Source: Haloglomus halophilum | Lineage (GTDB): Archaea > Halobacteriota > Halobacteria > Halobacteriales > Haloarculaceae | Direction of reading: 5' to 3' | Length of the DNA: 64,000 nt | Assembly: GCF_024298885.1 (NCBI RefSeq) | Contig: NZ_CP101166.1 | Location: 1,426,001-1,490,000 of the forward strand | Part shown: positions 22,849 through 31,234 of the stretch, piece after piece | Numbering within the stretch: the first letter of the stretch is position 1 | Layout: every line of letters begins with the position of its first letter | The notes under the pieces: generated by a model | Seen by the model: only the letters and a program-made list of their open reading frames with translations | Told to the model about the DNA's origin: nothing | The model's database searches: none | Made by a program: the position numbers and the translations under genes

Positions 22849-24462
22849 ATGACCGACGACGACACTCACGGGAGCGACGACACGCCTCCCTCCGCGGCCG
22901 ACACCGGGACACCGGTCGCCGATGGAGGGAGCGCAGCAGGAGCGGACGACGTCGCGCTGGACCCGTGGGGTTCCTCGACCGTCGGGGACTACCGCAAGCT
23001 GTTCGAGGAGTTCGGCATCGAGGAGTTCGACGACGTCCTCCCCGAGGTCCCCGAGCCGCACTACCTGATGCGCCGGGGCGTCCTCTTCGGCCACCGCGAC
23101 TACGGCCGCGTGGCCCGCGCGATGCGCAACGACACCACGGGCCCGGACGAGCCCGCCGACGCCGCCGTCCTCTCGGGGTTCATGCCCACCGGCGACCCGC
23201 ACATCGGCCACAAGATGGTCTTCGATGAGATCATCTGGCATCAGGAGCAGGGGGCCGACGCGTTCGGCCTCATCGCGGACCTCGAGGCCCACGCCGCCCG
23301 CGGGCTCTCGTGGGACGAGATCGACGAGCACACGCGCTCGTACCTGCTCTCGCTGCTCGCGCTCGGCTTCGACCCCGGGGAGGGTGAGCTCTACCGCCAG
23401 TCCACCAACCGCGAGGTGCAGGACCTCGCGTTCGAGCTCGGGACGAAGGCGAACTTCTCCGAACTCTCGGCCATCTACGACTTCGACGGCGAGACCGAGG
23501 TGTCGTACATGCAGTCGGTCGTCACGCAGATGGCCGACATCCTCTACCCGCAACTGGAGAAACCCCGACCGGTCGTCATCCCGGTCGGCCCGGACCAGGA
23601 CCCGCACGTCCGGCTGGCACGGGACCTCGCGGCGCGGATGCGCTTCTTCAAGGTGACCGAGGGGTACGCCAGCTTCGAGGTCGACGACGAGGAGCGCGAC
23701 CTCCTCGCCCGGGCGTACGAGGCGCTGGAGGCCGAACGCGGCGAGGACGACGGCCCGGTGCGCTGCGAGGACGCGGCCGACTGGCTCCGCGAGCACGCCG
23801 ACGCGAGCGACGCCCGCGCAGGCGCGGTCGAGAGCCTCGACTCGGGCGGCAAGGAACCCCTCCGCCCGCGCGTGCGCTTCCTCGACCGGAACGCGACCGA
23901 CGAGGCGTTCGAGGCGCTCATCGACGCCGTCGAGGGCGAGAAGCGGGTCTTCGAGGGCCACGTCGACGCGTTTGATATGGACCGGGCGGCGGCCGAGGAC
24001 CTCGCCCGCGAGGTGGAGGTCGAGCACGGCGGCTACGGCTTCCAGCCGCCGTCCTCGGTGTACCACCGCTTCATGACCGGGCTCACGGGCGGGAAGATGT
24101 CCTCGTCGGTCCCGGCGAGCCACATCTCACTGCTCGACGACCCGGAGGACGGGTACGATAAGGTCAAATCCGCCGCGACGGGCGGGCGCGAAACCGCCGA
24201 GAAACAGCGCGAACTCGGCGGCGAGGCCGACGAGTGCCCCGTCTACGAACTCTATGCGTACCTGCTGGCCGGCGACGACGACGAGTTCGCCGCCGAGGTG
24301 TACGAGGAGTGCGTCGGCGGCGAGCGGCTCTGTGGCGACTGCAAGGAGCAGGCCGCGACGCTGATGCGCGAGTTCCTCGACGAACACCAGGAGAAGCGCG
24401 AGGAGGCTGCCGAGTTGCTGGAGGAGCTGGACATCGAACTGGAGAGCCCGCGGAAGAGATAG
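22849..24462 (+). CDS. trpS: Tryptophan-tRNA ligase
   Basis: 537 residues. Class I aminoacyl-tRNA synthetase motifs are present: FMPTGDPHIGHKMVF (HIGH box, about residue 112) and GGKMSSSVPASHISL (KMSSS box, about residue 410). The archaeal/eukaryal TrpRS features PVGPDQDPHVRLARDLA and the C-terminal C..CK zinc-like CVGGERLCGDCKEQ are also seen. The first 45 residues are an acidic, disordered haloarchaeal extension. It charges tRNA-Trp with tryptophan in the cytoplasm. The insert around residues 290-340 (ERGEDDGPVRCEDAADWLRE) is typical of haloarchaeal TrpRS. A TATA-like CTTTTTGCG lies about 30 bases before the ATG. In haloarchaea tRNA-Trp carries an intron cut by EndA, whose gene is two genes away. 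Confidence 0.96.
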   Translation: MTDDDTHGSDDTPPSAADTGTPVADGGSAAGADDVALDPWGSSTVGDYRKLFEEFGIEEFDDVLPEVPEPHYLMRRGVLFGHRDYGRVARAMRNDTTGPDEPADAAVLSGFMPTGDPHIGHKMVFDEIIWHQEQGADAFGLIADLEAHAARGLSWDEIDEHTRSYLLSLLALGFDPGEGELYRQSTNREVQDLAFELGTKANFSELSAIYDFDGETEVSYMQSVVTQMADILYPQLEKPRPVVIPVGPDQDPHVRLARDLAARMRFFKVTEGYASFEVDDEERDLLARAYEALEAERGEDDGPVRCEDAADWLREHADASDARAGAVESLDSGGKEPLRPRVRFLDRNATDEAFEALIDAVEGEKRVFEGHVDAFDMDRAAAEDLAREVEVEHGGYGFQPPSSVYHRFMTGLTGGKMSSSVPASHISLLDDPEDGYDKVKSAATGGRETAEKQRELGGEADECPVYELYAYLLAGDDDEFAAEVYEECVGGERLCGDCKEQAATLMREFLDEHQEKREEAAELLEELDIELESPRKR

Positions 24463-24489
24463 TTCGGATATCTGGAAATTTTCAATCTT

Positions 24490-24515
24490 ATTTGCACTTT
24501 TAGTAGATTGCAAAT
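24490..24515 (+). terminator. Hairpin ATTTGCA-N12-TGCAAAT after trpS
   Basis: A 7-bp perfect stem (24490-24496 with 24509-24515) and a 12-nt loop lie 28 bases after the trpS stop in an AT-rich stretch with T-runs. It may end trpS transcription or be an element edge. Confidence 0.35.
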
Positions 24516-24594
24516 GCGTTATCTGGCTAAATTGAGGTCCAATCAGCGAAACTGGATCCTGTTGAAAGCCCCCGCCCGCTCGGGGTTCCGGGGC

Positions 24595-25046
24595 TCGCTG
24601 CGCTCCTCGGCCTCACTTCGTTCGGCCTGCGGTGCTTGCTTCGCCCGGGAACCGCCGAGCGGGCGGCCCCTTTCAGTCCCGCCCTGTTGTCTGTTGCACC
24701 GAGCGTTCCGCGTGGCGGTTCCAGCGGAGTGCTCGTGTCCCCTCACCTCCCCGCGCCAGCGGCGCGCGTGTTCCGGCACGCTCGCTCCGCTCGCGGCCTC
24801 CACGGCAGGGCCGCTGGCGCGCTTCCTGATTCCGGAACCGGCCGGTCGCGCAACCGCTCTCCGGCCGGGAGCACGTGGTGAGGCCCCTGCGGCCGAACCC
24901 GCGCGACCTGGGGGAGGGCAGGGCCACTGCGCCCGTGCCACCAGCCCCGTTCCTGGCGGACTCGAAGGGCGAGCGATCTCGACCCGTCCCGGAGGAAGCA
25001 AGCACCGCAGGGAGCGAGCAACGCGAGCGACCGAGGAGCGCAGCGA
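24595..25046. repeat. Long imperfect inverted repeat
   Basis: The left arm 24595-24642 and right arm 24995-25046 are inverted copies. They contain a perfect 16-base block (24595-24610 against 25031-25046, TCGCTGCGCTCCTCGG) and a perfect 17-base block (24626-24642 against 24995-25011, CCTGCGGTGCTTGCTTC), separated by about 15-19 diverged bases. About 350 bases lie between the arms. No transposase is encoded. It could be a MITE-like relic. Confidence 0.7.
24817..24841 (+). repeat. Direct repeat copy 1 (GCGCGCTTCCTGATTCCGGA...)
   Basis: A 25-base sequence that recurs at 25176-25200 with two mismatches. It contains the internal dyad TTCCGGAA. Confidence 0.6.
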
Positions 25047-25175
25047 TTCCCGGACGGTCGAGAGCGCGAGGGCTTCGTAGGTGTCGCCGCCGTCAGTTCG
25101 GTCGCTCTTCGGAGCGCGCGAGGCCTTCGTAGCCGTTCGTGTCGCCGCAGTCGCCGTTATCATAGAAGAGTACCA

Positions 25176-25200
25176 GCGCGCTTCCTGGTCCCGGAACCGG
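25176..25200 (+). repeat. Direct repeat copy 2 (GCGCGCTTCCTGGTCCCGGA...)
   Basis: Second copy of the 25-base repeat at 24817-24841. It lies 44 bases before the start of the next gene, near its promoter region. A separate local duplication (GCGCGAGG.CTTCGTAG...GTGTCGCCGC) occurs around 25063-25150. Confidence 0.6.
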
Positions 25201-25243
25201 GGGTCGGCTCAAGTTGAAATAGGGGGACGCGGCCAGAGGGCCC

Positions 25244-26038
25244 ATGCCCGACACCGACGCGGTCAGGGTCATCGCCGGAGAGAGCACGACCACCTTCTTC
25301 ACGAACAACGGGAGCGACGGCGCGTGGCGGCCCGAGCGCGAGCAGCACGGCCGGCTCGTGACCGTCGTCAAGCCCGACGGGACCACGCTCGTCCACGACG
25401 CCAGCGGCTACCAGCCCGTGGCGTGGCTCACGCGCCCCGAGCACGTGACCGTCGAGCGCGAACGGCCCACGAGCGCCGACGGCGACCAGACGGTCGTCAC
25501 CGCGGTCGACGGGGACAGCCGCCTCCGGGTCCGGGTCGACGCCGCCGCCCGCGAGACGCACCCAACCTCCGCGTCGGGCGCACCCGTCGGAACCTGTGAC
25601 TGTGGCGGCACGCTCGTCCGGGACACCGGCGGGGTCGCCTGCGTGGCGTGCGAGGCGCGCTACGGCCTGCCCGCGGGCGCGACCGTCACCGACGAGTCGT
25701 GCCCGGACTGCGGCCTTCCCCGCTTCCGGGTGGAGCGTGGTCACGCGTTCACCGTCTGTCTGGACCGGACCTGCGAGTCGCTCGACCGGGCCGTCACCGC
25801 CGCGTTCGACGGTGAGTTCGACTGCCCGGACTGCGGCGAACCGCTGCGCGTGCTCCGCAGGGGCGGGCTCATCCTCGGCTGCGACGCCTACCCCGACTGC
25901 ACGTTCTCGGCCACCGTCCCCGACGGCGTCCTGGCCGGCGAGTGCGACTGCGGGCTCCCGACGTACGAACCGCGGGCGGGCGATGGTGCCGGTGACGAGC
26001 GCTGTCTGGCTGCCGGCTGTGGCCACGAAGGGGGCTGA
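25244..26038 (+). CDS. NucS N-terminal-like domain fused to zinc ribbons
   Basis: 264 residues. Residues 1-75 resemble the N-terminal DNA-binding/dimerization domain of NucS/EndoMS, including VTVVKPDGTTLVHDASGYQP followed by VAWL. The RecB-like nuclease domain of NucS is absent. Residues about 118-262 contain zinc-binding pairs: CDCGGTL...CVACEARYG, ESCPDCGLPRF, FDCPDCGEPL, and a topoisomerase-I-type C4 finger GCDAYPDCTFSATVP ending CDCGLPTY...CLAAGCGH. These suggest single-strand or branched DNA binding. In haloarchaea similar proteins are annotated as topoisomerase C4 zinc-finger proteins. It is encoded 75 bases before endA on the same strand; whether it acts with that RNA endonuclease is unknown. 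Confidence 0.75.
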   Translation: MPDTDAVRVIAGESTTTFFTNNGSDGAWRPEREQHGRLVTVVKPDGTTLVHDASGYQPVAWLTRPEHVTVERERPTSADGDQTVVTAVDGDSRLRVRVDAAARETHPTSASGAPVGTCDCGGTLVRDTGGVACVACEARYGLPAGATVTDESCPDCGLPRFRVERGHAFTVCLDRTCESLDRAVTAAFDGEFDCPDCGEPLRVLRRGGLILGCDAYPDCTFSATVPDGVLAGECDCGLPTYEPRAGDGAGDERCLAAGCGHEGG

Positions 26039-26113
26039 GCCGGGCGAGACAGCACCCGTGGGGGGCTGTCATCACACCGTCATCGCTATGCCCGGCGAGG
26101 CGAACGGCCGGCC

Positions 26114-27190
26114 ATGGAGGGACAGTCACGAACCGACGACATCGTCCGGGTGCCGGCCAACGGCCGCGAGCAGTTCTACGACTCGCGCGGCTACGGCCGG
26201 CCGGCGGGTGACGCGCTGGACCTCGCGCCGGTCGAGGCCGCACACCTGCTCTACCGCGGCGACCTCGATTCGGTCGACGGCCGGGGCTTCCGCGAGTACC
26301 TGAGCGCCGTCGACGGCCTCGCCGTCCGCTTCCTCGTCTACAAGGACCTCCGGGACCGCGGGTTCTACTGCTCGCCCACCCGCGAGGGCTGGAGCGAGGC
26401 CGTCGACCCCGACGATACGGCCGACTTCCTCGTCTACCCGCGCGGGAAGGGGCCCTGGGACGAGGTCGTCGAACACCGGGTCCACGTCGTCGGGGAGCGG
26501 ACGACCGTCCCCGCGGCCGAACTCGACGGTGGCGTCCTCGCGGTCGTCGACGAGGAGTCCGAGATCACCTACCTCGACACCCGCCGTGCTGCCGTCGAGG
26601 GCGACACCGACCACGAGCCCCCGGCCGGCGTCGCGGCGACCCTGCTGGGCGACCGCGTCGTGGCGTGGGACCCGCCGGAGAGCCTGTACGAACAGGGATT
26701 CTACGGCCAGCCGCTCGACCGCGACGACGACGCCCTCCAGCTCTCGCTCGTGGAGGCCGCGTACCTCGCCGAGCGCGGGGCGCTGGACGTACAAGCCGAC
26801 GACCGGGGCGACGGGCACGCGGCGGTCCTCGCCCGCGGCCGCGAGGCCGAGGGCGGCCGATTCGACCGCCGGCTCACGGTCTACACGACGCTCCGGGACC
26901 GCGGCGTCGTCCCCAAGACCGGCTTCAAGTTCGGCGCCGACTTCCGGACCTACGCCGAGGTCGAGAGCGTCGAGGAACTGGGGCACTCGGAGTTGCTCGT
27001 CCGGGTGCTGCCGGGCGGCCACACGTTCGCACCGCGGGACCTCGCGCTAGACGTGCGGCTCGCGCACGGCGTCCGCAAGGAGATGGTGTTCGTGCTGGTC
27101 GACAGCCAGGGCGAGGACGCGGCTGCCGCCGGGGGCACAGCCGACGGCCCGGATATCGAATGGCTCCGGGTCCAACGGCTCACACCCTGA
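26114..27190 (+). CDS. endA: tRNA-splicing endonuclease (fused two-repeat archaeal form)
   Basis: 358 residues: two EndA-type modules joined in one chain, as in the euryarchaeal fused homodimer. The first repeat (about residues 1-165, DSRGYGRP..., RFLVYKDLRDRGFYCSPT) is the degenerate structural half. The second (about 180-350) has LTVYTTLRDRGVVPKTGFKF, GADFRTYAEVESVEELGHSE with LLVRVL, and LAHGVRKEMVFVLV, giving the catalytic Tyr, His and Lys. It recognises the bulge-helix-bulge motif and removes introns from tRNAs, including haloarchaeal tRNA-Trp. It follows the zinc-ribbon gene and is convergent with radA (36 bases). Confidence 0.95.
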   Translation: MEGQSRTDDIVRVPANGREQFYDSRGYGRPAGDALDLAPVEAAHLLYRGDLDSVDGRGFREYLSAVDGLAVRFLVYKDLRDRGFYCSPTREGWSEAVDPDDTADFLVYPRGKGPWDEVVEHRVHVVGERTTVPAAELDGGVLAVVDEESEITYLDTRRAAVEGDTDHEPPAGVAATLLGDRVVAWDPPESLYEQGFYGQPLDRDDDALQLSLVEAAYLAERGALDVQADDRGDGHAAVLARGREAEGGRFDRRLTVYTTLRDRGVVPKTGFKFGADFRTYAEVESVEELGHSELLVRVLPGGHTFAPRDLALDVRLAHGVRKEMVFVLVDSQGEDAAAAGGTADGPDIEWLRVQRLTP

Positions 27191-27226
27191 ACGCGGAAGA
27201 GCCGAGGAGAAACTACGTCCCAGCCG

Positions 27227-28261
27227 TCACTCGGGCTTGAGGCCCGCACCCTGGACGCGCATGACGGCCTCCCCGTCGGGGAGGTTGGGCGCGTCGACGA
27301 GTTTGACGATGCGCTTGTCCTGCTTGGACTTCTTCAGGTAGAGCCGGAACGTCGACTTGTGGCCGAGGATGTTGCCGCCGATGGGCTTGGTCGGGTCGCC
27401 GAAGAAGGCGTCCGGGTTCGACTGCACCTGGTTCGTGACGATGACCGCGGTGTTGTAGAGGTTGCCGACGCGGTCGAGGTCGTGGAGGTGCTTGTTGAGC
27501 TTCTGCTGGCGGTTGGCGAGTTCGCCACGGCCGACGTACTCCGCGCGGAAGTGGGCGGTCAGCGAGTCCACACAGAGCAGCCGGACGGGGAACTCGTCGT
27601 CCTCGTACTCGGCAGCGATCTCCTGGGCCTTCTCGGCCAGCAGGATCTGGTGGTTGGAGTTGAACGCCTTGGCGACGTGGATCTTGTCCAGCATGTCCTC
27701 GACGAGCGCCTCCAGTGCGTCCTCGTCGTCGGCGCCGCCCTCGATCTCGCGGGCTTCCAGGGTAGCCTCGATGACCTCGTCGGGGAGCCCGCGGACCATC
27801 TCGTCGATACGCTCCGGGCGGAACGTGTCCTCGCTGTCGATGAAGATGGCGCGGCCCTCCAGCCCGCCGTGTTCCTGCGGGAGCTGGACGTTCACCGAGA
27901 GCTGGTGGGTGACCTGACTCTTCCCGGCGCCGAACTCGCCGTACACCTCCGTGATGGACTGGGTCTCGACGCCGCCGCCCAGCAGCTCGTCCAGCTCGTC
28001 GATGATGAACTGGAGCTTCCCGATCTCCTCGCGTCGGGTCAGCACGTCGGCGCCGGTCTCGAAGCCGCCGATGTCGGCGGCCTCACGAGCAGCGTTGATG
28101 ATGTCGCCCGCGCTTGACTCGCCCACGTCGGCCTTGTTCGAGAGCTCGGCGGGGCTCGCGACAGCGATGGACTGGAAGGAGTCGTAGCCGTTCTCCTTGA
28201 GCTTCTCTGCAGTTGCGGGACCCACACCGGGGAGGTTCTCGAGGTCAGCTGTCGTCGACAT
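27227..28261 (-). CDS. radA: DNA recombinase RadA
   Basis: 344 residues. Residues 5-60 form the N-terminal HhH DNA-binding domain ([20 protein letters not shown]). The RecA-type core follows with Walker [16 protein letters not shown] (about residue 108), Walker [21 protein letters not shown] (about residue 225) and loop segments [20 protein letters not shown] and [18 protein letters not shown]. It forms nucleoprotein filaments and performs strand exchange in homologous recombination; it is the archaeal Rad51 orthologue. No intein is present. A clear TATA box (TCATATAAAG, 28283-28292 on the plus strand) stands about 25 bases from the ATG, giving a leaderless transcript. Confidence 0.97.
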   Translation of the reverse strand: MSTTADLENLPGVGPATAEKLKENGYDSFQSIAVASPAELSNKADVGESSAGDIINAAREAADIGGFETGADVLTRREEIGKLQFIIDELDELLGGGVETQSITEVYGEFGAGKSQVTHQLSVNVQLPQEHGGLEGRAIFIDSEDTFRPERIDEMVRGLPDEVIEATLEAREIEGGADDEDALEALVEDMLDKIHVAKAFNSNHQILLAEKAQEIAAEYEDDEFPVRLLCVDSLTAHFRAEYVGRGELANRQQKLNKHLHDLDRVGNLYNTAVIVTNQVQSNPDAFFGDPTKPIGGNILGHKSTFRLYLKKSKQDKRIVKLVDAPNLPDGEAVMRVQGAGLKPE

Positions 28262-28282
28262 ACCCTGGCGTTGTGCCCCCCG

Positions 28283-28292
28283 TCATATAAAG
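28283..28292 (-). promoter_or_regulatory. TATA box of radA
   Basis: CTTTATATGA on the minus strand, centred about 27 bases before the radA ATG. Confidence 0.7.
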
Positions 28293-28501
28293 TCTCGTCA
28301 ACAGGTAGGTGAAAGTGAAATCGCGAGACGTGACCGTGGTTGTCCGGAGGCGGAGACGAGGGTTCAGGTGGGAAGCCAGCAGGGTGCGGAAGTCATCGCG
28401 GACATCCGGGGAATCGCCGTCCCGAGACCGACCGAACGGACCGTGTCGTAGAAGTACGGCTGGTGCGGTTATCCGGGAGAGATAGTTCAGGCGATAGACG
28501 G

Positions 28502-29710
28502 TTACACGAGGATATCAACCTCGTAGCCGTGCGCCTCCAGCGCGTCGACGAGTTCCACGACGTGCTCGTGGCCACGGGTCTCCAGGTCCAGTTTCACGTC
28601 GGCGGCGTTCATCTCGATATCCCGCGAGGTGCGGTCGTGCTGGATTGCGTAGATGTTCGCGCGGGCCCCCGAGATGACCTCGATGAGCTGTTCGAGCGCG
28701 CCCGGGCGGTCCTTCAGCACCGTCCGGAGCCGGAGGTAGCGCCCCGACTCCACCAGCCCCCGCATGATGACCGTCGTGAGCACGTTCAGGTCGATGTTCC
28801 CCCCGCAGAGCGCGGTGACGACGGTCTCGTCGTCCTCGTAGTCGAACGCCCGCTCGAGTACCGCGGCGAGCGGTACCGCCCCGGCCCCCTCGACCAGCGT
28901 CTTCGACCGTTCCAGCAGCGCGACCAGCGCGTTCGCCGTCTCGGCGTCCGTCACGGTCACGACCTCGTCGACGCGCTCCTCGATGATGGGGAACGTCTTC
29001 TCGCCGGTCTTCCGGACCGCGATACCGTCGGAGATGGTGTCGACGCGGTCGCGCTCGACGGGTTCTCCCTTCCGGAGTGACTCGGCCACCGCCGAGGCCC
29101 CCTCGGCCTGCACGCCGACGACGCGAGCGTCCGTCTCGGCCTTCAGGACGGTCGCGATGCCGCTGATGAGGCCGCCGCCGCCGATGGGGACGACGACCGT
29201 GTCCACGTCGGGCATCGCCTCGACCATCTCCAGCCCGATGGTCCCCTGCCCGGCCATGACGTCGTAGTCGTCGAACGCGTGGATGTAGGTCCGGCCCTCC
29301 TCGCGTTCGAGTTCGTGTGCGTGCTCGGCGGCCGCGTCGTAGTCGGCCCCCGCAAGCACCACCTCGGCGCCGTACCCGCGGGTCGCGTTGATCTTCGAGA
29401 TGGGCGCCTGCTCGGGCATCACCACCTTCGCGTCGACGCCCTCGGTCGTCGCAGCCAGCGCCACGCCCTGTGCGTGGTTCCCGGCGCTCGCGGTCACGAC
29501 GCCGGCCGCCCGGTCCGCCTCATCCAGCAGGCGGATCTTGTTGAGCGCGCCGCGGATCTTGAACGCACCCGTCCGCTGGAAGTTCTCCAGTTTCAGATGC
29601 ACGTCGGCGCCGGTCCGCTGCGAGAAGGTGTGCGAGTAGTCGAGCGGGGTCTGCCGGACCACGTCCCCGATGCGGTCCCGGGCCGCCCGCACGTCCTCGA
29701 TATCGAGCAT
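28502..29710 (-). CDS. ilvA: Threonine ammonia-lyase (threonine deaminase) with ACT domain
   Basis: 402 residues. A PLP fold-type II enzyme: TGAFKIRGALNKI (PLP lysine Lys51), VTASAGNHAQGVALAA (SAGNH substrate loop), PIGGGGLISGIATVLK (phosphate loop) and TALCGGNIDLNVL. Residues about 325-402 form one ACT domain (RLRTVLKDRPGALEQLIEVI...IYAIQHDRTSRDIEMNAADV). The length fits the short catabolic-type or IlvA-like enzyme. It deaminates threonine to 2-oxobutanoate, the first step of one isoleucine route; the ACT domain suggests allosteric amino-acid control. The start at 29710 is set by the conserved N-terminus; a longer frame is spacer. It is monocistronic. Confidence 0.93.
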   Translation of the reverse strand: MLDIEDVRAARDRIGDVVRQTPLDYSHTFSQRTGADVHLKLENFQRTGAFKIRGALNKIRLLDEADRAAGVVTASAGNHAQGVALAATTEGVDAKVVMPEQAPISKINATRGYGAEVVLAGADYDAAAEHAHELEREEGRTYIHAFDDYDVMAGQGTIGLEMVEAMPDVDTVVVPIGGGGLISGIATVLKAETDARVVGVQAEGASAVAESLRKGEPVERDRVDTISDGIAVRKTGEKTFPIIEERVDEVVTVTDAETANALVALLERSKTLVEGAGAVPLAAVLERAFDYEDDETVVTALCGGNIDLNVLTTVIMRGLVESGRYLRLRTVLKDRPGALEQLIEVISGARANIYAIQHDRTSRDIEMNAADVKLDLETRGHEHVVELVDALEAHGYEVDILV

Positions 29711-29886
29711 ACGCGGCGCTACCGGCGCGCGGGAGTTGTAGCTTCGCCCCGGCGACGAGTGCCGCCGCTGGCGAGCGGTGAGTGCTTCGGGGAAGCGGAG
29801 CGGGAGCCGCCCCGACCACCCCGGGAGCAAGGGAGCGTGTGTGCACTCGGATAGATGCCGTGATGGTGGATAAACGCCCGCCGTCC

Positions 29887-29906
29887 GCGGTGAAAGTGAA
29901 AACCGC
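29887..29906 (+). promoter_or_regulatory. Hairpin GCGGT-gaaagtgaaa-ACCGC
   Basis: A 5-bp stem encloses GAAAGTGAAA. The 13-mer GGTGAAAGTGAAA here (29889-29901) recurs at 28308-28320 on the other side of ilvA. Possible regulatory repeat; function unknown. Confidence 0.35.
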
Positions 29907-29918
29907 ACGATAGAGGCG

Positions 29919-29943
29919 TGTCTGACGGGGCGAACGTCAGACA
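29919..29943 (+). terminator. Perfect 9-bp hairpin TGTCTGACG-N7-CGTCAGACA
   Basis: A strong dyad (29919-29927 with 29935-29943) in the 276-base gap between ilvA and the DUF2391-like gene. No T-tract follows directly, so it could also be an operator or a protein-binding site. Confidence 0.4.
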
Positions 29944-29986
29944 TCCCGTGCGGCAGCCCGCCACCGCTCGCCGCAAAGCGACTCGT

Positions 29987-30415
29987 CTAGAACACGGAGT
30001 CAGCCGTCGCCGCGCCGACGACGCTGAATATGGCGCCGATACTGACGGCGTAGGCGGTGACCAGCGGCCACTCCGCGACGGGGATACCCAGTCCCGAGAG
30101 GAACGTCTCGGGAGCGCCGAACGCCAGCGCGAGCACGAGCACGGAGCCGAAGGAGACGAGCATCAGCGAGATGAACCGGGCCGGAACCCCGACGACCTCC
30201 GTCTCACGGTCAGGGTCCCGGTCGTCGGCCTGGTACAGCGCGCCGTAGCCGATGGCGAAGACGATGCCGACGGTGAGCAGGGCCTGCCAGACGGACATGC
30301 TCACGGCGAGCACCCACACCTCCTCGGTGACGACGAACGGGCCAGCGAGCAGGAACCCACCGACGACCTGCTGGGCGATGTCGGCGGTCCTGAACCGGCG
30401 CGAGGGTCCGACCAT
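29987..30415 (-). CDS. DUF2391-like membrane protein
   Basis: 142 residues, with four hydrophobic helices. The start DIAQQVVGGFLLAGPFVVTEEVW fits the DUF2391 membrane family (tentative), whose function is unknown. A short basic/acidic loop (ADDRDPDRETEVVG) separates helix pairs. It is alone on its transcript, 69 bases from the next minus-strand gene. Confidence 0.65.
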   Translation of the reverse strand: MVGPSRRFRTADIAQQVVGGFLLAGPFVVTEEVWVLAVSMSVWQALLTVGIVFAIGYGALYQADDRDPDRETEVVGVPARFISLMLVSFGSVLVLALAFGAPETFLSGLGIPVAEWPLVTAYAVSIGAIFSVVGAATADSVF

Positions 30416-30484
30416 GCCACGATACTGAACGCCGGTCGATAAAACGCTCCCGGGCCCCCCGTTGACCGTCTGCCAGTGCCCCTG

Positions 30485-31168
30485 TTACTCCGGGGCGACC
30501 CCGACAGTCAGCAGGGTGCCCAGTTCCCGATATCGTTCGACCATCGCCGCACGCGTGTCGAATCCCTCCGTCGGGAACGCCGTCTCTGGGGGTATCTCGG
30601 TCTCCCTGTCGGGGATGTTGTCCTGCTCTGCGACGAAGAGGCCGGCTTCCCGGAACGCCTCGCGGTACTCCTGTCGGTCCCAGCGGGTCATCTCGATGGC
30701 GATGTTCTCCTGCCAGCCGTGTGAGTGGACGTTCTCCTCGTAGTAGTTCACCGCACAGAAGAACGTGCCACCCGGGCGGAGTACCCGCCGGAGTTCACGG
30801 AGCGTCCGGAGCGGGTCGGAGGCATAGTAGAAGGCCTCCATGGAGAAGACGTGGTCGACGGAATCCGTCGCGAACGGGAGCGCGTCGAAGTCGCCACGGA
30901 CGTAGCTCACCCGACTGTCGTCGGTGTACGAGCGAGCGTTCCGCAGCATCTCGGGGGACGCATCGAGCCCGTAGCCTCGGCCCGCTCCCTTCGTCTCCCG
31001 GAGCGCTCGCAACGCGTACCCGGACCCCGTCCCGAGGTCGACCACCGTCTCCCCCTCCTCGACGGGCATCCGAGCGAGGACGTGCTTTGCGGTGTGCCAG
31101 TGGCGGTCCTCCATCCCACGGTCGCGGCCGTCGGCGGCCCAGGTGTCGAACTCCTCGCGAACGCTCAT
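30485..31168 (-). CDS. SAM-dependent methyltransferase (class I)
   Basis: 227 residues. Motif I is VVDLGTGSGYALRALRE (about residue 42), motif II YGLDASPEMLRNAR, post-II VRGDFDALPFATDSVDHVFS, and LRELRRVLRPGGTFFCAVNYY. This is the UbiE/COQ5-like methyltransferase pattern. The C-terminal part (HGWQENIAIEMTRWDRQEYR) is not diagnostic of a substrate. A start at 31168 (MSVREEF) was chosen over an in-frame GTG two codons upstream. It lies 66 bases after the FtsZ-like gene on the same strand, so the two may share a transcript. Substrate unknown. Confidence 0.85.
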   Translation of the reverse strand: MSVREEFDTWAADGRDRGMEDRHWHTAKHVLARMPVEEGETVVDLGTGSGYALRALRETKGAGRGYGLDASPEMLRNARSYTDDSRVSYVRGDFDALPFATDSVDHVFSMEAFYYASDPLRTLRELRRVLRPGGTFFCAVNYYEENVHSHGWQENIAIEMTRWDRQEYREAFREAGLFVAEQDNIPDRETEIPPETAFPTEGFDTRAAMVERYRELGTLLTVGVAPE

Positions 31169-31234
31169 ACGCACTCCAGCAGGGTGCGCCAGTTACGCTC
31201 TTCGAGAGACGGCCCGACCCGACGATCCCCGGCG

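Larger units (their letters stand above)
24463..25243. other. 781-base non-coding stretch between trpS and the NucS-N/zinc-ribbon gene
   Basis: No ORF with convincing coding character, tRNA or rRNA was found. It starts with an AT-rich 75 bases that contain a hairpin, then becomes GC-rich with many internal repeats, including a long imperfect inverted repeat (24595-25046) and two direct repeats. The mix resembles a decayed mobile element or structured RNA rather than a promoter region. Confidence 0.6.

Noticed and set aside
24463-25243. tRNA-Trp or another tRNA gene between trpS and endA
   Set aside because: No T-arm GTTCRANYC with matching acceptor stem was found; the repeat structure does not fit a cloverleaf.
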